Shown here: one piece after another, positions 1 to 7,562 of the stretch
Position numbering within the stretch: the stretch's first letter is position 1
Layout of the letters: each line of letters opens with the position of its first letter
Assembly: GCF_900187965.1 (NCBI RefSeq)
Contig: NZ_FZNL01000026.1
Coordinates: 17,933 to 81,932, forward strand
Source of the DNA: Flavobacterium sp. ov086
Lineage (GTDB): Bacteria > Bacteroidota > Bacteroidia > Flavobacteriales > Flavobacteriaceae
Direction: 5' to 3'
DNA: 64,000 nt
Program-made: the position numbers and the translations under genes
The notes under the pieces: generated by a model
What the model was told of the DNA's origin: nothing
What the model saw: only the letters and a program-made list of their open reading frames with translations
Database searches by the model: none

Positions 1-702
1 CTCAAAAGGTGGTCTGGCGTAAATAGCTTTTACGGAAATCTTTGATTGATTTTTAAAGATAATATTCTGAATATTTCCGTTTTCATGTTCAAAAGAATCA
101 ATTTCATCTTCAAGAATCTCGATTTTATGTTGCTGTAAGATCTTTATTTCTTCTTCGGTTAAAGTAGATTTTCCATTGGTCAGTAATCTTAAATCTTTGG
201 TCCAATTAGAGATTAGTTTAGCAAATTCAAATCCCATTTCTCCATTGGCAATAATCGCTGTTTTCTCTTTTTTGACTTCATAACCATGACAATACGGGCA
301 ATGCAAAACCGAAATTCCCCAACATTCTGCAAAACCTTTTATATCCGGAAGCAGATCTTTTACTCCAGTCGCAAACAATACTTTCCTTGAAGTAAAAGTT
401 AATCCGGACTCTGTTTTAATTTCAAATCCGTTTTCCGTTTTAATAGCACTTATTGCTAATCCGTTATAAAACTGAACTGTAGTATAAAAGTCAACTTGCA
501 GTTTGGCTTTCGCCGAAATAACAGCGGGTTTTTCACCATCGTGCGTGATGAAATTATGAGAATGTGGTGTTTGTCTGTTGCAAGGCACACCACTATCAAT
601 AACCAAAACTTGTCGTAAAGAACGACCTAAACTCATTGCAGCCGAAAGTCCGCTATAACTTCCGCCAACAATAATAACTTCGAAGTCTTTTTGTTCTGTC
701 AT
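1..702 (-). CDS. NAD(P)/FAD-dependent oxidoreductase, thioredoxin-reductase-like (3' end outside window)
   Basis: The visible 234 residues are the N-terminal part of a flavoprotein oxidoreductase; the gene runs off the left edge. Seen: a dinucleotide-binding motif VGGSYSGLSAA at residues 12-22, an ATG motif near 111, and CPYCHGYE with a CxxC pair at C135/C138, the position of the redox disulfide in the thioredoxin-reductase-like family. It probably transfers electrons from NAD(P)H through FAD to a disulfide substrate in the cytoplasm; the substrate is not evident. The ATG at 702 follows the MerC-like gene by only 12 bases on the same strand, so the two are probably co-transcribed from the Fur/MerC divergent promoter. 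That suggests a role in metal or thiol stress (inference). Confidence 0.85.
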   Translation of the reverse strand, partial: MTEQKDFEVIIVGGSYSGLSAAMSLGRSLRQVLVIDSGVPCNRQTPHSHNFITHDGEKPAVISAKAKLQVDFYTTVQFYNGLAISAIKTENGFEIKTESGLTFTSRKVLFATGVKDLLPDIKGFAECWGISVLHCPYCHGYEVKKEKTAIIANGEMGFEFAKLISNWTKDLRLLTNGKSTLTEEEIKILQQHKIEILEDEIDSFEHENGNIQNIIFKNQSKISVKAIYARPPFE

Positions 703-714
703 AACTATACTATT

Positions 715-1068
715 TTAATGATTTTGTTTCATATGTGATTTATAATTTAAAAGATGTCCGATGATCATTCCGGTTCCTCCAATGAATATCAGGTCGAGAT
801 GAATGTCCAGAAAAAGCTCGCTCAAAACGCTAATCCAAATCAAAGACATTGAAACAATAAGAATACTTGCCACTAAAAGATTTGAATTATTTATAATTTT
901 AAAAATGGCAAAAAGCCCAATCACGGCAAAAAACAAATCGATAAAAGGATTATGACTCAACCCTAAAGGCAGAATCGTTAAAAGCGGAAAAATCAAACAA
1001 TGCACCAAACAAACGGTGGCGCTCGAGATTCCTAAAATATCGTAAATAGATGTTGTAGTTTTCTTCAT
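715..1068 (-). CDS. MerC-domain inner-membrane protein
   Basis: A 117-residue protein with about four hydrophobic segments and an early paired-cysteine motif VCLVHC (C20 and C24) inside the first membrane helix, as in the MerC family (mercury uptake proteins and their metal-related homologues). There is no mer operon here, so a general metal-transport role is more likely than mercury resistance. It is divergent from a Fur-family regulator, and the 94-base gap between them holds two inverted repeats resembling Fur/Zur operators, so metal-dependent repression is likely. It is followed by a flavoprotein oxidoreductase on the same strand. Confidence 0.8.
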   Translation of the reverse strand: MKKTTTSIYDILGISSATVCLVHCLIFPLLTILPLGLSHNPFIDLFFAVIGLFAIFKIINNSNLLVASILIVSMSLIWISVLSELFLDIHLDLIFIGGTGMIIGHLLNYKSHMKQNH

Positions 1069-1087
1069 TTTCTGTACATTTGCTTAA

Positions 1088-1139
1088 TGCAATTTTGTTG
1101 CAAATATACACATAAAAATCAATTGCAACATTGTTGCGT
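1088..1139. promoter_or_regulatory. Two candidate Fur/Zur-type operators in the divergent promoter
   Basis: Two inverted repeats lie between the MerC-like gene and the Fur-family gene: TGCAA-5-TTGCA at 1088-1102 and TTGCAAC-ATT-GTTGCGT at 1123-1139 (imperfect right arm). They share the TTGCA half-site. Their place between a Fur-family regulator and a divergent metal-related gene makes them likely binding sites of that regulator. This is inference from symmetry and position. Confidence 0.55.
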
Positions 1140-1162
1140 TATTTTTTTTAATCCCATATAAA

Positions 1163-1555
1163 ATGAAAACAACACGTAATACCGCAGCAAAGACGGCCGT
1201 TTTAGAGATTTTTGGAAAATCTAAGACTGCGCTGTCACACACCGAAATTCAAAAACAAATAGGAGATTTATGCGATCGCGTCACGATTTACAGAATCTTA
1301 GATCGCCTGGTAAATGATGATATTGTGCATAAAATTGTCAATCTTGACGGAACGGTAAAGTATGCAAAATGCCATCATAATGCACAGCGGGTACACATTC
1401 ATAATCACGCTCACTTTAGTTGTGAAAAATGTTTGGAGGTAACTTGTCTCGAAAATGTGAAGCCGAGTTACATCCTTCCGCACAATTATAAAGTCAACGA
1501 TATAAACTTTACATTATCAGGATTATGCCCAAAATGTTTGAATTCTAACATTTAA
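1163..1555 (+). CDS. Fur-family metalloregulator (Fur/Zur/Per type)
   Basis: A 130-residue protein of normal Fur length. The N-terminal winged helix includes a recognition-like stretch DRVTIYRILDRLV (residues 38-50). The C-terminal metal-binding half has a His-rich run HIHNHAHF (78-85) and two CxxC motifs, CEKC (87-90) and CPKC (122-125), which form the structural Zn site in Fur, Zur and PerR. The metal it senses cannot be decided from motifs alone. Divergent MerC-like and oxidoreductase genes and the palindromes upstream point to metal homeostasis; the next gene is an Mn/Fe transporter with its own separate MntR-like box. Confidence 0.85.
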   Translation: MKTTRNTAAKTAVLEIFGKSKTALSHTEIQKQIGDLCDRVTIYRILDRLVNDDIVHKIVNLDGTVKYAKCHHNAQRVHIHNHAHFSCEKCLEVTCLENVKPSYILPHNYKVNDINFTLSGLCPKCLNSNI

Positions 1556-1556
1556 G

Positions 1557-1574
1557 TTTTAGACAAGCCTAAAA
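1557..1574. promoter_or_regulatory. MntR/DtxR-type operator upstream of the Nramp gene
   Basis: TTTTAGACAAGCCTAAAA is an 18-base near-palindrome (TTTAGrC/GyCTAAA arms) matching the general form of DtxR/MntR boxes. It lies just upstream of the Nramp promoter, and a DtxR-family regulator gene follows the transporter. Binding is inferred. Confidence 0.6.
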
Positions 1575-1602
1575 ATATTGTTACGCGAATATGATTTTTG
1601 TA

Positions 1603-1610
1603 TATATTTG
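1603..1610 (+). promoter_or_regulatory. Bacteroidota -7 promoter box for the Nramp gene
   Basis: TATATTTG matches the TAnnTTTG element; a TTG at 1578-1580 lies 22 bases upstream, within the usual spacing for the -33 element. The ATG follows 19 bases later and the putative MntR box overlaps the -33 side, so metal-loaded repressor could block polymerase. Confidence 0.55.
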
Positions 1611-1629
1611 CTAAAACAACATTTTTACA

Positions 1630-3498
1630 ATGGGTAAATCCTTAGAAGAAGTTCATCAATCGGTTGCGACACAGCATAAAAAAACAGGATTCAGGAAAAT
1701 ATTAGCCTTTTTAGGTCCGGCATATTTAGTAAGCGTAGGTTATATGGACCCGGGAAACTGGGCGACAGACATTGCCGGAGGTAGTCAGTTTGGATACTCA
1801 TTGCTTTGGGTTTTGTTAATGAGCAACTTAATGGCTTTGCTGCTTCAAAGCTTAAGTGCAAGACTCGGAATCGTAACGCAACGCGATTTGGCGCAAGCCT
1901 CACGAGAAACATACTCGAGATTTATCAACTACATTCTATACTTTTTGGCCGAAATTGCCATCGCGGCTTGTGATTTGGCCGAAGTTCTGGGAATGGCAAT
2001 TGGAATCAATTTACTTTTTGATATTCCATTAATTGAGGGTGTTTTGATTACCGTTTTAGATACTTTCCTACTGTTGTTTTTGATAAATAAAGGTATCCGA
2101 AAAATGGAGGCTTTTATTATAGTTTTGGTTGCAATCATCGGGTTTTCTTTCATTTTCGAAATGATTTTTGCCGAACCAGAGCTAGACAAAGTAATCTACG
2201 GATTGGTTCCTTCAATTCCAAGTTCAGCAGCTTTATACATCGCAATCGGGATTATTGGTGCTACAGTAATGCCACACAACTTGTATTTACACTCCTCTTT
2301 AGTGCAAACCCGTAAATTCGACAGAACTCCAGCAGGAATTAAACAAGCTCTGAAATATAACTTCATCGATTCGACAATTGCTTTAAACTTAGCCTTTTTT
2401 GTAAACGCCGCCATTTTAATTTTGGCTGCAGCCACATTTTACAAAAACGGAATGTTTGAAGTTGCCGAAATTCAGGATGCCCATAAATTTCTGGAACCTT
2501 TATTAGGAACTAAATGGGCACCTATACTATTTGCCGTTGCATTGATTGCTGCCGGGCAAAGTTCCACTGTAACAGGAACTTTAGCCGGACAAATCGTAAT
2601 GGAAGGTTATCTGAATTTACGTATTCAGCCTTGGGTTCGTCGTATTATCACACGTTTAATTGCCATTGTTCCCGCGGTTATCGTGATCTTAATTTATGGC
2701 GAAAGCGTAACGGGAAAACTTTTAATCCTGAGTCAGGTTATTTTGAGTTTACAATTAGGTTTCGCGATTATTCCGCTGATTCATTTTGTGAGTGATAAAA
2801 CCAAAATGAAAGGGTTTCATATCTCGCGAACCACTCAAATTGCGGCCTGGATAATTGCTACGATCATTGTTTCTCTTAATGCCAAATTGGTTTACGATGA
2901 AATCAGTTCTTGGTTAGAAACCTCAAGTAATCCAACTGTGCTTTGGCTGACAGTTGTTCCGCTTGCTTTTAGCTTCCTTGCTTTATTGTTATACATCATT
3001 GCAAAACCTTTTATTGCAAGAGCAAAATCGAATATCGAAAACCACTCTCCTCATCATTTAAAACTGCAATACACTCCAAAGGAAAGTTACAGCAAGAAAA
3101 ATATAGCGATTTCTGTAGATTTCTCTAAAGCCGACGAAGCTGCGCTAAACAATGCCTTAGAACTTGGCGGAATCGACGCGCAATACACCTTAATTCACAT
3201 TGTAGAAACTGTTGGCGCATTAGTCTACGGAGAGAATATTGAAGACCATGAAACTACAATCGACGAAAAATTATTATTAGAATATAAAAATATGCTTTCG
3301 CAGAAGGGCTTCAAAATCGAAACTGAACTTGGTTTTGGAAAACCTAACACAGTGATTCCGAAGATTATCAATCTTGGAAATTTTGATATTCTCGTAATGG
3401 GAACTCACGGTCACACGGGCTTAAAAGATATTTTGTTTGGTACAACAGTTGACAAATTGAGACATAAAATTTCAATACCTTTGTTGATTGTTAAATAA
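1630..3498 (+). CDS. mntH: Nramp Mn2+/Fe2+ transporter fused to a C-terminal UspA domain
   Basis: A 622-residue proton-coupled divalent metal transporter of the inner membrane. The Nramp core (about residues 25-450, roughly 11 hydrophobic helices) has the metal-site motif DPGNWATDIAGGS in helix 1 and MPHNLYLHSSLVQTR in helix 6. Residues about 485-622 form a universal-stress (Usp) domain with the nucleotide-loop signature GTHGHTGLKDILFGTT. Standard MntH proteins are about 410-440 residues, so the Usp tail is an added cytoplasmic module, probably sensing ATP or ADP. An MntR-like operator and promoter precede the gene, and the regulator follows 103 bases downstream. Mn is favoured over Fe because of the MntR context. 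Confidence 0.92.
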   Translation: MGKSLEEVHQSVATQHKKTGFRKILAFLGPAYLVSVGYMDPGNWATDIAGGSQFGYSLLWVLLMSNLMALLLQSLSARLGIVTQRDLAQASRETYSRFINYILYFLAEIAIAACDLAEVLGMAIGINLLFDIPLIEGVLITVLDTFLLLFLINKGIRKMEAFIIVLVAIIGFSFIFEMIFAEPELDKVIYGLVPSIPSSAALYIAIGIIGATVMPHNLYLHSSLVQTRKFDRTPAGIKQALKYNFIDSTIALNLAFFVNAAILILAAATFYKNGMFEVAEIQDAHKFLEPLLGTKWAPILFAVALIAAGQSSTVTGTLAGQIVMEGYLNLRIQPWVRRIITRLIAIVPAVIVILIYGESVTGKLLILSQVILSLQLGFAIIPLIHFVSDKTKMKGFHISRTTQIAAWIIATIIVSLNAKLVYDEISSWLETSSNPTVLWLTVVPLAFSFLALLLYIIAKPFIARAKSNIENHSPHHLKLQYTPKESYSKKNIAISVDFSKADEAALNNALELGGIDAQYTLIHIVETVGALVYGENIEDHETTIDEKLLLEYKNMLSQKGFKIETELGFGKPNTVIPKIINLGNFDILVMGTHGHTGLKDILFGTTVDKLRHKISIPLLIVK

Positions 3499-3587
3499 AG
3501 GCTCTTTTAGAGGGGCAAAGGTTCAGAGGTGCAAAGCGACAAAGGTTTGAAAACTCTGAAGCTTTGTGACTTTGTAGCTTTGAGCCT
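3499..3587. repeat. Intergenic imperfect inverted repeat (AGGCTC...GAGCCT)
   Basis: The gap between the Nramp gene and mntR is almost entirely low-complexity caaagg/ctttg text with outer arms AGGCTC (3499-3504) and GAGCCT (3582-3587) and several partly complementary internal segments. A related ctttgc... segment occurs at about 13504-13540 before hemE. Confidence 0.5.
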
Positions 3588-3601
3588 CAAAAATAAAAAA
3601 A

Positions 3602-4255
3602 ATGACTTTCTCAGAAGAAAATTATCTAAAATCAATATATCACCTTACGGCATCGAATGATGCTGAAGTGAGCACCAATGCTATTGCCGAAATGATGGAA
3701 ACTAAAGCTTCATCGGTTACAGATATGCTTAAAAAGCTATCGGAAAAAGATTTGGTGAATTATAAAAAATACCAAGGTGTTTCTTTGACCGAAAATGGCA
3801 AACTAGCGGCTAAAATGATTGTTAGAAAACATCGTTTATGGGAAGTATTTTTGGTTGAAAAATTGAATTTTAGCTGGGATGAAGTTCACGATATTGCTGA
3901 GCAATTAGAACACATCAAATCAGAACAATTGATTAATCGTCTGGATGATTTTCTTGGAAATCCTACGGAAGATCCGCATGGAGATCCAATTCCGGATGCA
4001 AATGGAAGAATCGTTAAAATCGAAAAACACTTGCTTTCTGAATTAATCGAAAATCAAACTGGTGTTTGCGTGGGTGTAAAAGACACTTCATCAGAATTCC
4101 TGAAATATCTCGACAAACAAGAAATTGCTTTAGGTTCTAAAATCGAGTTTTTGTCTAAAGAAAGCTTCGATTTATCTGTCAAGATTAAAGTTGATGGAAG
4201 AGAATTGTCTATTTCTAATAAGATTGCCTCGAATTTGTTTGTGAAGCTCGTTTAG
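3602..4255 (+). CDS. mntR: MntR/DtxR-family metal-dependent transcriptional regulator
   Basis: A 217-residue protein with the DtxR-family order: N-terminal winged helix (about 1-65, EENYLKSIYHL and ASSVTDMLKKL), a helical metal-binding and dimerisation domain (about 70-140, with the typical EDPHGDPIPDANG segment), and a C-terminal SH3-like FeoA domain (about 150-217). With bound Mn2+ or Fe2+ it should repress metal uptake; the palindrome at 1557-1574 is its likely site. The FeoA-like tail marks the longer DtxR/IdeR/ScaR-like class rather than short Bacillus MntR. Mn or Fe specificity is inferred from the neighbouring transporter. Confidence 0.85.
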   Translation: MTFSEENYLKSIYHLTASNDAEVSTNAIAEMMETKASSVTDMLKKLSEKDLVNYKKYQGVSLTENGKLAAKMIVRKHRLWEVFLVEKLNFSWDEVHDIAEQLEHIKSEQLINRLDDFLGNPTEDPHGDPIPDANGRIVKIEKHLLSELIENQTGVCVGVKDTSSEFLKYLDKQEIALGSKIEFLSKESFDLSVKIKVDGRELSISNKIASNLFVKLV

Positions 4256-4342
4256 AGGGTTATTCCGCAGAGATTCACGAAGAATTTCACAGAGGTTCAC
4301 GAAAGTTTTTATAAAGTTCCGAAGGAACGAACCATAATGTAG

Positions 4343-4431
4343 CAACGGATTTTAATCCGTTGAACGCAAAGGATATAAGATATTGCAAATCTATCTTTTT
4401 GGATGGATTAAAATCCATCTCTACAATATCT
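4343..4431. repeat. Small palindromes in the mntR downstream gap
   Basis: The gap 4256-4558 contains no gene. It holds hairpins CAACGGAT-TTTA-ATCCGTTG (4343-4362) and GATGGATT-AA-AATCCATC (4402-4419), the second nested inside arms AGATATTG (4378-4385) and CAATATCT (4424-4431). The first 80 bases resemble the ttcacgaa-type dispersed intergenic text seen elsewhere in this window. Confidence 0.5.
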
Positions 4432-4454
4432 ATAGGTCGATGCCTCTTTTGAAA

Positions 4455-4541
4455 CCGAAAGCCCTAGCCCCGATAGTGAAAATCCTTTTGTGCCGGGGTT
4501 CGGCACAAAAGATTGTAACGATAGCGGGATTAGCTCCCAAA
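4455..4541 (+). repeat. Compact structured intergenic element (possible terminator or structured RNA)
   Basis: A G+C-rich block in an AT-rich gap: a CCCTAGCCCCGATAG stretch, a strong hairpin (CTTTTGTGCCG at 4485-4495, loop GGGTT, arm 4501-4511; 11 base pairs), then GATAGCGGGATTAGCTCC. The outer segments can partly pair (CCCCG with CGGG, CTAG/TTAG). It lies between convergent genes, so it could terminate both. From memory, similar blocks recur in flavobacterial genomes; I cannot search to confirm. Confidence 0.45.
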
Positions 4542-4558
4542 AAACCTAAAAGCTATTA

Positions 4559-4957
4559 TTATACAATCCCCTTCTCTATCATTTCCAGCATAACTGGTGA
4601 AGCATTCTTAAAAGTCGGTTCTTGTTCAATGATACTTCCTGCGTTCTTTTTGTTTACTTTAAATGTCACATCATTGTCTGTTGTGAATAAAAGTGCTGTC
4701 AAAAACGGATTTTTAATATAAGTTCCTAAAACCATCAAAGCTTCATCCAAAGTATGAATACTTTCTATTTCTTCGGTTTTATATCGTGTTGTTAGCGAAA
4801 TCGAATAGGTATTATCTTCGTTTAAAACTAAACGGAAATAAATGTTCTTGATCTCGGTATCCCCCATGGTTTTCGCCAGGGTTAATTTGGCAAAAGTGCC
4901 TGCATGAATACTTTCTTTAACGCGTTCGCAAAAAAGAGCAAATATTGGTTCGTACAT
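4559..4957 (-). CDS. Conserved hypothetical protein, 132 residues
   Basis: I do not recognise a family. The protein is acidic to neutral with no signal peptide or membrane segment, and reads as a compact alpha/beta fold: MYEPIFALFCERVKESIHAGTFAKLTL at the N terminus and a run of beta-like segments (YFRLVLNEDNTYSISLTTRYKTEE) in the middle. Codon use looks like its neighbours. It is flanked by the structured element on one side and a long inverted repeat on the other, so it is probably monocistronic. A coding function is supported by the full-length open frame and normal amino-acid composition; the overlapping plus-strand frame at 4383-4721 starts in repeat sequence and is a shadow. Confidence 0.6.
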   Translation of the reverse strand: MYEPIFALFCERVKESIHAGTFAKLTLAKTMGDTEIKNIYFRLVLNEDNTYSISLTTRYKTEEIESIHTLDEALMVLGTYIKNPFLTALLFTTDNDVTFKVNKKNAGSIIEQEPTFKNASPVMLEMIEKGIV

Positions 4958-5021
4958 TTTTTTTAGATGCTAAGGTTCTGAGATGCTAAGGTTCTAAGTT
5001 TTTAAAACCTTTGTCTATTAT

Positions 5022-5117
5022 TTAACCGCAAAGTTCGCTAAGATTTACACAAAGGACACAAGAAAATTAAAAAAAAATTGTGAACCTAGCGTAATTCCTT
5101 ACGAACTTTGCGGTTAA
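5022..5117. repeat. Long inverted repeat, 16-base perfect arms
   Basis: Arms TTAACCGCAAAGTTCG (5022-5037) and its exact complement (5102-5117) enclose about 64 bases. It lies just downstream of the enoyl-CoA hydratase stop codon (5124, minus strand) and may form its terminator or mRNA 3' end. Confidence 0.7.
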
Positions 5118-5123
5118 GAAAAA

Positions 5124-5906
5124 TTATTTTCCTGTAAACTCTGCTTTTCTTTTTTCTAAAAATGCAGTTGTTCCTTCTTTAAAATCCTGAGTTCCGAAAC
5201 ATTTTCCGAATGATTTTATCTCGGTATCAAAACCGTTTTTACCGTCAGTATAATTGGCATTAATTGCTTTTATCGCTTTGCTTATTGCAAAAGGAGCATT
5301 TTTGATGATTTTTTGAGCAATTCCGTTTGCAAATTCAAGAAGTTCAGCCTGAGGCACAACATGATTTACCAAACCGAATTGTTTTGCTTCATCGGCAGAA
5401 ATCATCGCTGCAGTCATAATCATTTCCATTGCGCGGCCTTTACCTACTAATTGTGGTAAACGCTGAGTTCCTCCGTAACCCGGAATCAATCCTAAAGTTA
5501 CTTCCGGCAATCCCATTTTTGCATTATCTGACGCTACTCTAAAATGACACGCCATTGCCAACTCTAACCCTCCGCCAAGTGCGAAACCATTTACGGCAGC
5601 AATTACGGGTTTCTTTAAATTTTCGATAAAATCAAATAAGCTTTCTTGTCCTTCAGCGGCTAATTGTGCGCCTTCGACAATAGTATAATTTGCAAATTCC
5701 GAAATATCAGCTCCGGCAACAAATGCTTTTTCGCCGCTTCCGGTAATTATAATAACACGAACATCATCATTTTTGCCTAATAATTTAACTGCTTTACTCA
5801 AGTCGCTGATCGTAGCTTTGTTTAAAGCATTTAATTTTGTAGGACGATTAATGGTTACGGTTGCAATTTTTTCTTCAATTGAAATTAAAAGATTTTCGTA
5901 GTTCAT
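5124..5906 (-). CDS. Enoyl-CoA hydratase/isomerase (crotonase superfamily)
   Basis: A 260-residue cytoplasmic enzyme that probably hydrates trans-2-enoyl-CoA to 3-hydroxyacyl-CoA in fatty-acid or short-chain acid breakdown. Seen: N-terminal VTINRPTKLNALN, the CoA-binding AFVAGADISEF, the oxyanion-hole stretch AVNGFALGGGLELAMACHF, and PEVTLGLIPGYGGTQRL, which carries the catalytic Glu typical of hydratases. Its closest described role is short-chain (crotonyl-CoA) hydratase. The frame is open further upstream, but I chose ATG at 5906 (MNYENLLISIEEK) because it aligns with family N termini and leaves a 10-base gap to the upstream kinase gene instead of an overlap. Probably co-transcribed with that kinase. 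Confidence 0.9.
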   Translation of the reverse strand: MNYENLLISIEEKIATVTINRPTKLNALNKATISDLSKAVKLLGKNDDVRVIIITGSGEKAFVAGADISEFANYTIVEGAQLAAEGQESLFDFIENLKKPVIAAVNGFALGGGLELAMACHFRVASDNAKMGLPEVTLGLIPGYGGTQRLPQLVGKGRAMEMIMTAAMISADEAKQFGLVNHVVPQAELLEFANGIAQKIIKNAPFAISKAIKAINANYTDGKNGFDTEIKSFGKCFGTQDFKEGTTAFLEKRKAEFTGK

Positions 5907-5916
5907 GACGCTGGTT

Positions 5917-7389
5917 TTATGAGTTTGTGATAGGTAAAGAAACTCTAAAAGTGGTTCCTTTTCCGTAAGTTGATTCAAAGGTAATTGTTCCTTTGTAATT
6001 TTCTATGATGTTTTTTATAATTCCGAGTCCAAGTCCCATTCCACTTGTTTTAGTGGTGAATTTTGGCTCGAATATTCTACTAATATCGAGTTTCTGAATT
6101 CCAATTCCGTTGTCTTTTACCGCAATTTCGACATTGTTATTCCTACGTTTTACTGTAACCACGATAGATTTGTGAAATTGACTTTCCGGAATCGCCTGAG
6201 TTGCATTTTTAACCAAATTGGTAATCACACGAATCAGTTGCGTACGATCCATTTTTGAGATGATTTCTTCTTCTTCACTTTCGAAAACAATATAATCTTC
6301 GTTGAAAATATCCAAAGCAAGCTCCACAACCTCAACCACATTTAAGGTTTCGTTTTGCTGTGCCGGCATCGATGCAAAATTCGAAAATGCCGAAGCTACT
6401 GCCGTCATTGTATCAATTTGCTGAATTAGAGTTTCAGAGTAATCGTTTAATTTCTGCTTTACGTCCGGAGCTGTCGGGTCAAACTTTCGCTGAAAACTCT
6501 GAACCGTTAACCTCATCGGCGTAAGCGGATTTTTAATTTCGTGTGCTACCTGTTTCGCCATTTCACGCCAGGCTTCTTCACGTTCACTTTGGGCTAGTTT
6601 TATGGCACTGGTTTCCAATTTATCCACCATTCCGTTGTAAGCTTTTATCAGGAAGTTCACTTCCTTACTATTAGCTTCTAATACGATTTTCTCGTTTTTC
6701 TGATCTAAATTGGTTTCTTCTAATCTGTCTGAAATGGTTTTCAGTGATTTTGTGATATAAGTCGAAAGGAAATAGGCTAATGCAAAAGCCACAACCAACA
6801 TAAACGAATACACCTGACTAAGACGAATCAGGAAAGTATTCAACTCGTTGTCATAATAACCGTCGTCTTCTAAATATGGAAGATTCAAAATCCCAAGTGG
6901 CTTGAATTTTTCGTCTTTGATCAAACTATATGAAGATCTGTTTTTGACACCATCAATGGTTTTAATATCTACAAAACGCTTCTCGATTGAAGAACGCACC
7001 AGTTTCAAGATATAATCCGGAACCGGTGGCGCTACTTTATCAACCGCAAAAGATTCTTTGGATGATTTTAATAGTTTTCCGTCAAGGCTGTAAATATTGA
7101 TTTCGATTTTGTGAATCTGCGCTAATTCATGGATTTTATCTTTAAAAATCAAATCTAAATTGGCAGTTTTTAAAGGATACGTTGTAGTAGAAAGCACGTA
7201 ATTGATGTGTTCTTTTACCGCATTTTCTTTTCGTTCGAGACGTTCCTGATGGTATTCTTTGGCTTCATTCTTAAACTGAATAATCGAAATAGAAGCCAAT
7301 AAAAAAGATGCCACAACAATCAATACAATCATCGAAAGGAATATCCTAACACGAAGAGAAAGCATCGACATTTTGAAGTTGTTAAACAT
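5917..7389 (-). CDS. Membrane sensor histidine kinase, NtrY-like (orphan)
   Basis: About 490 residues from the chosen start. Domains: first membrane helix (about 12-37), a periplasmic sensing region (about 40-190), second helix (about 195-215), a HAMP-like linker, then HisKA with the phospho-acceptor motif AHEIKNPLTPMRLT (His near 283) and a HATPase domain with NLVKNATQA, DNGIGI and GMGLGLGI. The NPLTPMRLT form and domain order resemble NtrY-type kinases. No response regulator lies nearby. The frame extends to 7431, but those extra codons lie in the adjacent inverted repeat, so ATG at 7389 (MFNNFKMSML) is preferred. Signal and partner are unknown. Confidence 0.88.
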   Translation of the reverse strand: MFNNFKMSMLSLRVRIFLSMIVLIVVASFLLASISIIQFKNEAKEYHQERLERKENAVKEHINYVLSTTTYPLKTANLDLIFKDKIHELAQIHKIEINIYSLDGKLLKSSKESFAVDKVAPPVPDYILKLVRSSIEKRFVDIKTIDGVKNRSSYSLIKDEKFKPLGILNLPYLEDDGYYDNELNTFLIRLSQVYSFMLVVAFALAYFLSTYITKSLKTISDRLEETNLDQKNEKIVLEANSKEVNFLIKAYNGMVDKLETSAIKLAQSEREEAWREMAKQVAHEIKNPLTPMRLTVQSFQRKFDPTAPDVKQKLNDYSETLIQQIDTMTAVASAFSNFASMPAQQNETLNVVEVVELALDIFNEDYIVFESEEEEIISKMDRTQLIRVITNLVKNATQAIPESQFHKSIVVTVKRRNNNVEIAVKDNGIGIQKLDISRIFEPKFTTKTSGMGLGLGIIKNIIENYKGTITFESTYGKGTTFRVSLPITNS

Positions 7390-7410
7390 AGTTTTTGTTT
7401 TGTTTGTTTT

Positions 7411-7554
7411 GCCACGAATTGCACGAATCAACCCAAATTAATCATCATTTATAATGCCACAGATTAAGAGGATTATCAAGATTTTATCCTTCCTGAAAGA
7501 AATCATTAAAATCCTCTTAATCTGTGGCAAAAAAAATTTGTGTCAATTCGTGGC
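7411..7554. repeat. Nested long inverted repeat (outer 11 bp, inner 19 bp)
   Basis: Outer arms GCCACGAATTG (7411-7421) and complement (7544-7554); inner perfect arms TGCCACAGATTAAGAGGAT (7455-7473) and complement (7511-7529). It fills the gap between the HemJ-like gene and the kinase gene. The GCCACGAATT motif recurs near 9375-9391 and at 26728-26819. Confidence 0.75.
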
Positions 7555-7562
7555 AACTTTTC

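Noticed and set aside
4383..4721. 112-residue plus-strand frame overlapping the hypothetical protein
   Set aside because: Its first half reads through palindromic repeat text and the rest is antisense to a better frame at 4559-4957; composition is unlike a protein.
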